A stretch of DNA of 64,000 bases from AP-15 sp963732095 (GTDB lineage: Bacteria; Pseudomonadota; Alphaproteobacteria; ATCC43930; CGMCC-115725): contig CAVSZA010000067.1 of the NCBI GenBank assembly GCA_963732095.1, forward strand, positions 1 to 64,000, written 5' to 3'. Under the pieces are notes generated by a model. It made no database searches and had not been told where the DNA came from. It saw only the letters and a program-made list of their open reading frames with translations. Below are positions 8,953 through 17,342 of the stretch, piece by piece (position 1 is the first letter of the stretch; each line of letters starts with the position of its first letter). A program made the translations under genes and the position numbers.

Positions 8953-10281
8953 TTGCAGTCGCATCGAGTTGCGCAGTCATTAGGTAAGGGTGGCGACCGA
9001 AAGGGACTGCGTGTGGTTATCGCTGGCGCCGGCTTCGCTGCGGCTTGCGCCGCACTCAGGCTGCTTGCGGCAGGATTTCGCCCGGTGCTGCTGCAATCGC
9101 CACGAGCGCGCGATCTCGGTGGTGTCGAAATCTTGCCTCCGGCGACGGCCGATCAGCTCGCCCTTCTTGGCCTCGGCGAGGTCCTGGCACGCGCGGGCGC
9201 GTCTCCGGCTGAAGGGGTAGAGGTCATCTGGGGCCGCAGCGACGATGGACCTCATCGCTACCGGACGTTACACGTCGACCGATTGGCCCTGAGGCGCGAA
9301 GCCCTCGTCGAAGCAATGGCGCGCGGCGCCGAGATCCGTTCGGTCGTGCAAGTACCAGCCCTGTCCGCGAGCCGCGGAGAGTGGGTCGACTGTGCGGGCC
9401 AGCATTTTTTCGCAGCGCTCGATGCCACTGGGCGGCGCGCGGTCTGGGCACACCCAGTGGAACGGCTGGGCCGAACCTGCGCTGACATCTACACAGTCGC
9501 GACATCCGCTTTCAGCCAACTCGCGCACGTGATTCGCCTGCCCAGCGGCTGGGCCTACGCAGTCGGGTCGGGCGGAAAGGCTACACTGGGTATTGTTCGC
9601 GAGAAACCGTCTCGCGAGGCATCGCCGCCGGACGATATCTGGCAAGCGCTGGGATTACCGAGCTGCTTTCCGGTTCGGAGATTGGGAAGACTCCCGGCCT
9701 TTCCGCAGTATTCATCCGCGCCGGTACGGGGTCGCATGCTCGCGGTTGGGGATGCGGCCTTTGCCCACAACCCGATCGCAGGCCGTGGGTTGTCCTTCGC
9801 TCTAGGCAGCGCCTTGGCGGCTGCAACGACCGTTGCCTCGTGGAGCAAATGCCCGGCAGCCTGCGCCGACGCGGCCGAATATTATCGTGAGTATGTCGCT
9901 GCCGAACGGCGGCGACACCTCGCATTTCTGCAATCACTCGACGATGGTCCCTCGCCGATCCAGCCGATCGGTTCGTGTCACTTCCTGTCCTGGAAAGCTC
10001 AGGTGGCCATGACACCCCTCTCATTCGGCGGGTGTATTCGCCGGGAACCTGCGATCAGGCTAAACGACGGCGGCTTCGTCCGCTGGCTGGGCGACTTCGA
10101 TCTGCTGGAATTGCGGGCCCTCTGCGCCGCTTCGATTCGGCCCAACTCTCTGATTGTAGGATTGAGCGCTCTCGGCCTCAGCCGCCGACAAGCGGGGCTG
10201 TTGCTGCATTGGGCGGTGCAGCACGGCGTACTTATCGAAACCGAGGCCGAATACGGAGGGGGATCAGCACCACCGGTTTGA
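8953..10281 (+). CDS. FAD-dependent oxidoreductase, LodB/QhpG-like hydroxylase
   Basis: A 442-residue flavoprotein with a Rossmann dinucleotide motif (VVIAGAGFAAACAAL, residues 21-35) and the second FAD motif of group A monooxygenases and halogenases (VGDAAFAHNPIAGRGLSFAL, about 263-282). This resembles LodB and QhpG, flavoproteins that hydroxylate the protein-bound Trp during cysteine tryptophylquinone formation. The start is TTG with GGAGG at 8942-8946. It is the first gene of an operon with a SPASM radical SAM enzyme and two LodA-like proteins, so a post-translational maturation role is inferred from context. Confidence 0.75.
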   Translation: MQSHRVAQSLGKGGDRKGLRVVIAGAGFAAACAALRLLAAGFRPVLLQSPRARDLGGVEILPPATADQLALLGLGEVLARAGASPAEGVEVIWGRSDDGPHRYRTLHVDRLALRREALVEAMARGAEIRSVVQVPALSASRGEWVDCAGQHFFAALDATGRRAVWAHPVERLGRTCADIYTVATSAFSQLAHVIRLPSGWAYAVGSGGKATLGIVREKPSREASPPDDIWQALGLPSCFPVRRLGRLPAFPQYSSAPVRGRMLAVGDAAFAHNPIAGRGLSFALGSALAAATTVASWSKCPAACADAAEYYREYVAAERRRHLAFLQSLDDGPSPIQPIGSCHFLSWKAQVAMTPLSFGGCIRREPAIRLNDGGFVRWLGDFDLLELRALCAASIRPNSLIVGLSALGLSRRQAGLLLHWAVQHGVLIETEAEYGGGSAPPV

Positions 10282-10356
10282 CATTGATCAAGTTCGCCGG
10301 CTTGGGCTAGGCTCCATCTGCTCTCGATCCGAATGCCGCGCGCAGGGGGAGGCTTG

Positions 10357-11667
10357 ATGACTTGCGGCACCACTGGCTTGGACTCAGCCGCGGCTCCGTG
10401 GATGCACCTTTTGCATGGCAGCGTGGATCCGCTGGTGTTCTTGGTCGAAGGCTCGCGCCTTTTTGCCACGACGTCATCGTTCCATGCCGCCTTGGCGAGC
10501 GGCGACGAAGGCGCAATCACCCAGCTGCGCGGCATTGCGGCGACACAGCAGCTCCGCAGCAGTAAGATGCGCCCCCGCCGACCGACCGCGCTTTCGCTGA
10601 ATATCGCGCAGAGCTGCAATCTCGCCTGTGTCTATTGCTACGCTGATCAGGGCCGCTTCGGCGGCTCGCCGAAGATCATGACGGAGCCTGTCGCTTTTGC
10701 TGCAATCGACGCATTTCTTGGCGATGCCGGTGGAACGCCTTTGACGCTCGGTTTTATCGGCGGCGAGCCGTTTCTCGCGCGCGACCTGTTGCACGCGTGC
10801 GTGCGCCGTGCAGCACTCGCGGCTGCTGGTCGCAGCCTCGATCTGCGGTTCTCTGTGACCACCAACGGCACGCTCCTGACCGAAGCCGATCGCGTGTTGT
10901 TGCGCCAGCACCCGTTCGCCGTGACCGTCAGCATCGACGGCGGGCGCCGCCTGCACGACCGCCAGCGTCCCGACCGCGCGGGCCACGGATCCTTCGCCGC
11001 GGTTCTGACCGGAGTCGGGCCGCTACTGCGCGAGCCCGGCAGAGCCCGCCTGTCGGCGCGCATGACCATCGGTCGCGACAATCTCGGGATTGCCGAGCGG
11101 ATTGTGCAGCTCGCTCGCCTCGGTTTTCGCGACGTCGGCGTGAGCCCGCTGCGCACTGCGCCGGATCCAGACCTGGTCCTGCGCGAAGGTGACTGGCCGC
11201 GCTTACTCGGCGCGATGATCGAAGCAGCCGACATCGAATGGCAGCGAGTGCGCGACGGCGCCGCTCCGCGCTTTGCGAATTTGTGGATCGCCCTGAAGGA
11301 GATCCATCGCGGCAGCGCCAAGCCTCTGCCCTGCGGCGCCGCGCTATCCTACGTATCGCTGGACGTCGAGGGCCGTTATCACACATGTCATCGGACGATC
11401 GGCGATGCTCGTTTCGCGCTGGGTTCGCTGGCGACCGGGCTCGACGACGCGGCGCGCGAGGCATTCCTGTCTGCGCGCCTCGTGGATCGGCAGGAGCCCT
11501 GCCGGGAGTGCTGGGCGCGCTACCTCTGCGGCGGCGGCTGCCATGCCGAAGTCGTAGCGGCGGGACGCACCGGCTGCGAATACATTCGCGGCTGGCTCGA
11601 ATATTGCTTGGTCCGCTACGACGACGTGATCAGACAGCGCCCCGAGCTAATCGAGGAACCGTCGTGA
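10357..11667 (+). CDS. Radical SAM/SPASM peptide-modifying enzyme
   Basis: About 436 residues. The CxxxCxxC cluster motif (QSCNLACVYCYAD) lies at about residues 87-94 and is followed by the GGEPFL motif. The C-terminal SPASM region has the auxiliary-cluster cysteines: CGAALSYVSLDVEGRYHTC, then CRECWARYLCGGGCHAE, then GCEY. SPASM enzymes install cross-links on protein or peptide substrates, for example QhpD in quinohemoprotein amine dehydrogenase. ATG 10357 is preferred over ATG 10333 because AGGGGGAGG lies just before it. The stop overlaps the next start as GTGA, implying coupled translation. Confidence 0.88.
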   Translation: MTCGTTGLDSAAAPWMHLLHGSVDPLVFLVEGSRLFATTSSFHAALASGDEGAITQLRGIAATQQLRSSKMRPRRPTALSLNIAQSCNLACVYCYADQGRFGGSPKIMTEPVAFAAIDAFLGDAGGTPLTLGFIGGEPFLARDLLHACVRRAALAAAGRSLDLRFSVTTNGTLLTEADRVLLRQHPFAVTVSIDGGRRLHDRQRPDRAGHGSFAAVLTGVGPLLREPGRARLSARMTIGRDNLGIAERIVQLARLGFRDVGVSPLRTAPDPDLVLREGDWPRLLGAMIEAADIEWQRVRDGAAPRFANLWIALKEIHRGSAKPLPCGAALSYVSLDVEGRYHTCHRTIGDARFALGSLATGLDDAAREAFLSARLVDRQEPCRECWARYLCGGGCHAEVVAAGRTGCEYIRGWLEYCLVRYDDVIRQRPELIEEPS

Positions 11668-13386
11668 CGCAGCGGATTGTCTCGCTTCTGATACTGCCCC
11701 CGCTCGCCGTCGCGCGACTGGGTGCCAGCGACACGCCTCTGGAAGCATTCGAATGGCGTGAGGATCCGACCATTCACGGCGATGGCCGGACTGTCATCGC
11801 ACCGGCCGCGACCCTGGCCGTACAGCGCGACGGCTCGGTGTTTCCATATCTGCCGGGGCATCTCCGCTTCAAGGACGGTGGTCTTTACCGGCCGGTGGCG
11901 CCGTTTTTTGAGCTGTGGGTCGTATTGCAAGGTGACGAAGAGGCTGCCGCCAGCAAACCAAAGCCAGTGCCTCTGACGCACAAGCTGTTGCGCGACATGG
12001 GAGGCTCGTTGGCTGGAGTGGCCTGGGTCGTGAACGTCGCCAATCTGAAGGCGGCGCGACGCACCGGCGACCCTGCCTGCGGCTTCTCCGCCGAGGTTCG
12101 ATTGCATGGCGACGATTATGCGCCGCGCCTGCTGCTGGCCCGGAGCCCGAGCTCGCCCGGCGGTGAGCCGCTGGTGTTGGCGGAACGACCGATTTTGCTG
12201 GGCCATGTCCAGGTCATCCGGCCTGTCGCCGCGCGCGAGTTGGGGATTGATCTCGATGTGCTGCGCCTCCGGTACACGCCGGCTGCCGGCGAGGTCTACG
12301 GGCCGCCGGCCGCGGACACCGGGCCAGCCCCCGGGACAATGCGGAATCACGTGATCGTCAAACCGGAAAACCGCATCCTCAATCCGGAGCGCCTCGTGGA
12401 TCAGCTACGATGCGAATTACGCGCGGTTCGACAACCCTGAGCCTTCGGATACCTATGATGGCGCCGATATCGGCTCGGGACGTTCCTGGGGTGTCGTCGA
12501 CGACACCTGCGATGGGATTATCGAGGCGCAGGTCGTCATCAACGGGGTACGCAATATCGCAAGAGCCCGCATCGTTGCCGCGCCACCCGATTTTGCGCCG
12601 GACCGGAGGCCTTTCGTGTCGCTTGCAGACGATTTGGCGGATCGGGAACTGGCGGCGCCGGAAGTCGATGCGCCGGTGACCCTCGCGGAGCTCGCCGATC
12701 TGTTCCGGCGCGTTTTTGAGACGGTTAGCCTGTTCAACCTCGATGCGCTGCGCAACCGCGCGATCAGCGAAAATGCCGATCGCGATGCGACGCCGGCGGC
12801 TGGCCTGCCTCTGACCGATCAAGGCAGCATGACCGACAAGGATAAGCCCTTTGCCGACGACAAGCTGATCAATTCAGTCGGGACAGGGCCTGCGCCGCGC
12901 TTTCCGCTGCGCTATGCCGCAGCGGCGAACAGCATTCACGGGCCGCTCACCGATCTCGATCAGCTGCTGTTTTTCCTGACCAGCAATCGCGACCGTGTTC
13001 GCCAGATCATCCGCCCGCCTTGGGGCGCCTTTCCCGAATTGTCGCCGACCGCACCGCACGAAACGGCACCGCCGCGCCTGCGGCGCGACCCCCGCGTCGA
13101 ACGTGATCAAATGCACGACATGCGTATGCCGCCATACATGCGCGATTCGGATGCGACCGCATTATCGATCACCCGTCGGCAATACGACACGATCATGGCA
13201 GTGGCCGATCGGCTCAGGGCGGCGGTGCCGCGACAGCCGGAGGAGGTGAAGATCCAGGCCGCAGAGGCCCCCGTGCTGCCGATCCCGGCAGCGGACATGT
13301 CGCCGCTGCGGCAGCGGATCAGGGCCGCCGTCGCACTGCACGAGGCACGGCGCGGAGCCGGCGCAGCCAGCGAGGACAACCGATGA
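11664..13386 (+). CDS. LodA/GoxA N-terminal-half-like protein (one frameshift)
   Basis: A protein of about 573 residues broken by one indel near 12390. Motifs recalled from the N-terminal half of LodA/GoxA oxidases appear in order: LPPLAVARLGAS at the start, LRFKDGGLYRPVAPFFELW, VAWVVNVANLKAAR, DGADIGSGRSWGVVDDT, ARIVAAPPDFAPDRRP, and MRMPPYMRDSD followed by LSITRRQYDTIM. The cofactor-bearing C-terminal half is absent and seems to be in the next gene. The GTG start sits in a GTGA overlap with the SPASM gene, and the stop overlaps the next ATG as ATGA. Split and operon-bound, it is probably a partner subunit. The frameshift may be a sequence error. Confidence 0.65.
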
Positions 13387-15494
13387 GCGACGATAAACCG
13401 TTCATCTTTCCGCGCAACCTGACCGCGCGCGCCGAGATGCTGATCGCCGGCAATCCGGTCAACACGCGTCTTGAAGGGGGCGTTGGGAATTGCTACCCGG
13501 GGCTCGAATTCGACCACCGCAACCTCGACCGGCGCTTCTTTCCGGGTCTCGTGGTCGAGTTCGTCTCGCAGGACGATGCGACGCAACCGGATCCGGCCCA
13601 TCGAGGAGCCAAGATTGTCGCCGTCGAGCCCGGAGATCCCGAGCTCTCGCCGCCGTCGGAATTTGATGCTGCGCGCCGCGAGCGCGCCATGCGCCTGCGG
13701 GCTGCCCTGGCGAACGCCGTCGGGACGATCGACAGCGGCTCCTGGTTCATCGAGGGGATACACCAAGGCGGCGTCGATATCGGCTTGCGCACGGAAGCGG
13801 GTGATCCCCTCGACGGCATTGTCGTCTGGCGCCTCGTCCGCAGCCTGCTGTCCGACAACGTCGAGCTGCTGCTGCGGGATCGCGCACCGCGCCCGCAGTC
13901 GGGTGCCGCCAGCGCCCTGTCGCTCGAAGGATGGCGCCGACGCTTTACCGATCCCGTCTCCGGCGTGATCCCCTCGGTATATCGCCCCGGCGAGCTGACC
14001 CAGAGCCTGTGCTCGCCGTGGCAGCACGACTTCCGCGATTGCGGCTGCCACTATTGGGCGTCGAACCACCCCGATATCGTTTTGGGCGAAAATCGGCTGG
14101 ACGATCCGGTCCTGCCGAACGGGCTCGCCGTCGATCCGGGCCGCGCCAACACCCCGCTCGATTGGTTGCGCGCCGACAGATCGCGGGGTGCTGCCGCAGC
14201 CGCACAAGACACCATGGGCGCCAACCGCTCGTTTCAGTTCGATCATTACGAGATCAACCAGCGCTGGCAGGATCTCGCCATCGTGCTCGGCAATACCGAG
14301 ATCGATGAGATCTATCGGCCTCGGGTGGCAGAGAACGCCGATCCGCTTCCCGACATCAACGCGCTGCTGGGCCGGCTGGTCGGGCTGGCGCAGCTCGAAC
14401 ACGTGCTGATCCTCGAATATCTTTACGCCTACTATTCGCTGCGCGACCCGGACAGGCTGCCGCCGGAGGATGCGAGACGTTGGCCGTTATTGCGGGATGA
14501 CCTGATTTTCGCGCGGCAGGAATTGCGGCTCGTCGTCCTCAGCGAGATGCGTCATCTCCGCTGGGCGAACCAGATCCTCTGGCATCTGCACGAGGCGTTT
14601 CCGGATATCCCGCGTCGAGGCCCCGAGCTCGGGGTCGCCGACAAGGTCCCGGACGGGCGCGATGCCGAAGGCAATCCGAAGTCGCGGCGACGTCAGCTGC
14701 GAGTGCTCGATGGCGATACCTTGGCGTCCTTCATTGCGGTAGAGGAGCCCAGCGGGCGTATTGACGGCGCCTACGCCCAAGTGGTCGCGACATTACGACA
14801 GCAGCAATATCCGCTGACAGCGTTGCAGCTGGCGCGCAATATCGTTGCCGACGGGATGGAGCACTACAGCCGATTTACCGACATGCAAACGGTGCTGCGC
14901 GACTACAGGGCAAGCGGAAACGGAACCGTGCCGTATCTGCTTCCACTGACAAAGGGCGACCCGGCGGATCCCGAAGTCAAAGCCGCACTCGAAGCCTATG
15001 GGGCCTTGAAGGCGCATCTCGCGCGGGCCTATGGACCTGGCGGGGTCGGCGAGCCGCACGAAGTCGCGGAAGCCCGGCTGGTAATGGGGCAGCTGGAGGC
15101 AAAGGCGATTGCGCTCGCCGAGCAGCGCGGCATCGGCGTGCCTTTTTTCCCTGATCCAGCCCCGCTCCCGCAGCGCGCTCGGATCTTCTTCCCTGGGATT
15201 GCGGCATTTGTCGGAGAACCTGGCACGTCGGTTTATGTGTCTCGTCTTCAACGGAGGGGTCGATGGCCACAACGTTCCGTCCCAGCCACGCGCTGGATCA
15301 GGTTCAGAGCAACCTCGGGCTTTTGGGGGACCTTCCGGGCACTTTTATCGGGACCGGTTTCAATCTCATCGCCCGTCCCGACAAACAAAATAATCAACCC
15401 TTCTTTCTGGAGGTCAACGCCACCCAGGAAATCCTTGAATTCACAAACATCGGTGGCGATATCCCGAATAGGGGTTCTTTGCAAGATGACGTAA
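13383..15494 (+). CDS. LodA C-terminal-half-like protein fused to a ferritin-like (VioB-type) domain
   Basis: About 703 residues as read. Residues 1-310 resemble the cofactor half of LodA/GoxA: GNCYPGLEFDHRNLD (about 35-49) and SPWQHDFRDCGCHYW (211-225). Asp216 and Cys220 keep the D-x-x-x-C spacing I recall for the catalytic Asp and CTQ Cys of LodA. A later RWQDL (Trp295) could be the quinone Trp. Residues 330-500 form a ferritin-like domain: QLEHVLILEYLYAYY, RQELRLVVLSEMRHLRWAN and ADGMEHYSRF supply Glu and His for a di-iron site, as in VioB/RebD. The last 80 codons overlap the next gene in another frame, so the real end may be near 15260. Confidence 0.65.
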   Translation: MSDDKPFIFPRNLTARAEMLIAGNPVNTRLEGGVGNCYPGLEFDHRNLDRRFFPGLVVEFVSQDDATQPDPAHRGAKIVAVEPGDPELSPPSEFDAARRERAMRLRAALANAVGTIDSGSWFIEGIHQGGVDIGLRTEAGDPLDGIVVWRLVRSLLSDNVELLLRDRAPRPQSGAASALSLEGWRRRFTDPVSGVIPSVYRPGELTQSLCSPWQHDFRDCGCHYWASNHPDIVLGENRLDDPVLPNGLAVDPGRANTPLDWLRADRSRGAAAAAQDTMGANRSFQFDHYEINQRWQDLAIVLGNTEIDEIYRPRVAENADPLPDINALLGRLVGLAQLEHVLILEYLYAYYSLRDPDRLPPEDARRWPLLRDDLIFARQELRLVVLSEMRHLRWANQILWHLHEAFPDIPRRGPELGVADKVPDGRDAEGNPKSRRRQLRVLDGDTLASFIAVEEPSGRIDGAYAQVVATLRQQQYPLTALQLARNIVADGMEHYSRFTDMQTVLRDYRASGNGTVPYLLPLTKGDPADPEVKAALEAYGALKAHLARAYGPGGVGEPHEVAEARLVMGQLEAKAIALAEQRGIGVPFFPDPAPLPQRARIFFPGIAAFVGEPGTSVYVSRLQRRGRWPQRSVPATRWIRFRATSGFWGTFRALLSGPVSISSPVPTNKIINPSFWRSTPPRKSLNSQTSVAISRIGVLCKMT

Positions 15495-16177
15495 ATCTGC
15501 ACGGTGTACACTATTTGCAGCGGGTCGCAGATTGCGAGCTGCATTCGGCGATTCATCTCGAACCGGGACTGTGGGTGCGCGTGGACCCCACCGCGGCGCC
15601 GAATCCGGTGATGCCGGAGTCCTATGTGCGTTTGGCTACCATCCCGCACGGAGATTCTCTCCTTGCGCTAAGCACCTTCGCTGCAAGGTTATCAAACACC
15701 GGACCGACAATTAATCCGGTGGATTCGACACCGTTCACCGGCGATATCCCGGACCTGAACAGCTCGCCGGCGAACCCGGTCACCAACTCGGACTATCTAA
15801 GGCCGTACCGGGATACGCCGCTGCCGACGGAGTGCCTGCCGGCAGGGTTGGATGCCGTGCAGACCATCAAGAATCCCGCGCTTGTCTTGCTAGCAGCCAT
15901 CGCAAACCAAAGCATTACCGAAACGGTAGTCATTCAGATTTCCACTGCGCAAAACGGTGGTATCGTCAATATTCCCTTCGTCGTTCAGAACGCCAACGCC
16001 GCCCGGCTCGACGCCATCTTCTGGATCGAGAAGGTTGCAGATCCATCCGGCGGACCGATACCCTTTATACAGTTGCAATATGTGCAACGCGTGATCCTCT
16101 CTTTCCCGCCCGCGGCCGGCGCTCCGATCATCCAATGGCCGCATATCTCTGTTGCAACTTTAGTCAAGACCCTATGA
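15263..16177 (+). CDS. Conserved beta-rich protein, FABP/heme-binding-like family
   Basis: A 304-residue protein with a good ribosome site (GGAGGGG at 15251-15257). The sequence FIGTGFNLIARP, FFLEVNATQEILEFT, IPNRGSLQDDVNLHGVHYLQ, LHIEPGLWV-type (here SAIHLEPGLWVRV) and LATIPHGDSLLA is typical of a bacterial family of predicted small beta-barrels sometimes labelled heme-binding. No signal peptide is seen. It lies directly after the ferritin-like gene and overlaps its apparent 3' end by 232 bases, so it is probably the fifth gene of the operon. Its role is unknown and no metal-ligand pattern is obvious. Confidence 0.65.
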   Translation: MATTFRPSHALDQVQSNLGLLGDLPGTFIGTGFNLIARPDKQNNQPFFLEVNATQEILEFTNIGGDIPNRGSLQDDVNLHGVHYLQRVADCELHSAIHLEPGLWVRVDPTAAPNPVMPESYVRLATIPHGDSLLALSTFAARLSNTGPTINPVDSTPFTGDIPDLNSSPANPVTNSDYLRPYRDTPLPTECLPAGLDAVQTIKNPALVLLAAIANQSITETVVIQISTAQNGGIVNIPFVVQNANAARLDAIFWIEKVADPSGGPIPFIQLQYVQRVILSFPPAAGAPIIQWPHISVATLVKTL

Positions 16178-16551
16178 TATTGTGACAAAAGTAAGAATTA
16201 ATAAAATGCCAATACGACAATTGACAAATGCGGATCGATGTGATAGTCTACACGGAAAGTCGGCGCCGATCCGTTTTTGTGTGCTCCACCGAACGCGTGG
16301 GTCCGCCGCCCGCTTTTCCGGATGGGGCCTGGACGACGGTCCGGTGCTCTAAAGCACTCGTCGGCGCTGCAATAAGCGCTAAACTCACCACCCGAAATGT
16401 AGCGCGCACCCGTACCGCGACACGACGAGCCGCATTTAAATCCGTAGAGGCGGCAATGTTGGTACGACCGTCGCGAAAATTATTAAGACCGAGCCTTTGG
16501 ATAATGCGCACGGTCAAACATTCCCTATAACCAAATCCAGGAAGCAGATTG
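16178..16551. other. Gene-free stretch
   Basis: AT-richer at the start (16185-16230), with no coding frame that I can support. It separates the CTQ-like operon from the two small genes that follow and could hold a terminator or a promoter. No perfect hairpin with a T-run was found. Confidence 0.4.
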
Positions 16552-16737
16552 ATGACCACGGAGTCATTCGGCTCATGTCACCCATTTCCGCCGAGAGCCC
16601 CACATGAGATCGGGAAACCCGTTCGGCGCGTCGAGGTTGTTCCGACTAGGCATCCAGTCGTGGCGCCGGAGCCCAAGACGCCGACACCGGAACGACAACC
16701 CGCCACAGTGCCGCTGCGGGAAAAGGAGCCGGCTTGA
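16552..16737 (+). CDS. Small Pro-rich hypothetical protein
   Basis: A 61-residue peptide rich in Pro, Thr and charged residues (KPVRRVEVVPTRHPVVAPEP and similar). No domain is recognised. A GGAAG-like ribosome site lies about 10 bases before the ATG. Its TGA stop overlaps the ATG of the next gene (TGATG), which argues that both are translated together. It could be a disordered partner or a leader peptide. Confidence 0.45.
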   Translation: MTTESFGSCHPFPPRAPHEIGKPVRRVEVVPTRHPVVAPEPKTPTPERQPATVPLREKEPA

Positions 16738-17312
16738 TGGCGGCAAACACTTTCCGCGGAATGACTGGAGACAATGCCTTTTGCCGAAGCGCCGGTCCGC
16801 AGAAGCGGCTCCGTGAGAGGCTGCCCTACCCGCCGAGACATCTACCCGGCTTTGAGAACGGGCGTATTGATCGGGTCGTGCTCGGCGAATTAGTAGGTTG
16901 GCGCTGGTGGAAGGTGATCGATGGCGGGCTATTCACCCTCAACGGGTCGAGCCCCGTTCCGACCGGGCCTTTCGAGGCGGATTTCCCGCAGCGCGGCGGC
17001 ATGGTCGCCTTAAAGCATCGCTCTGCCGCCGAGCGCATGTTCGCTGCGCTTAGTGCCAATTGGGCTCTCCGCGCGGAAGCCATCACCTTTCAGAGCGAGT
17101 TGCCGGCAGGGTCTCCTCGGGTCGCTCCCGACGCGTACTGCCTCGGATCGGTCGAGCTGTGGGGTGCCGTTCACGAATACGAACGTGGGTACCTTGGCCA
17201 ATTCGTCTGTGTTAGCTCGACCGATCGGATCATCGGCCCAATGTCCCAGCGAGAGGCGGCCGCGACCTTGGCTTCTCTACAGGAAAGGTATTCTTGCCCG
17301 TCACAGTGCTGA
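16737..17312 (+). CDS. Hypothetical protein
   Basis: About 191 residues, not assigned to a family. The segments GWRWWKVIDGGLFTLNG and GSVELWGAVHEYERGYLGQFV recall a conserved pattern (short Trp-rich strand, then GTVxLWGxVxEHExGYRAEF) in uncharacterised bacterial and phage-associated proteins. The ATG overlaps the preceding stop and AGGAG lies upstream. It converges with the large minus-strand gene starting 30 bases downstream. Confidence 0.55.
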   Translation: MAANTFRGMTGDNAFCRSAGPQKRLRERLPYPPRHLPGFENGRIDRVVLGELVGWRWWKVIDGGLFTLNGSSPVPTGPFEADFPQRGGMVALKHRSAAERMFAALSANWALRAEAITFQSELPAGSPRVAPDAYCLGSVELWGAVHEYERGYLGQFVCVSSTDRIIGPMSQREAAATLASLQERYSCPSQC

Positions 17313-17342
17313 AAAATGTATCGCCCCGGAACTGCATGCGGG

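Noticed and set aside
13107..14402. A 431-codon open frame on the minus strand
   Set aside because: It is antisense to the LodA-like operon and not protein-like.
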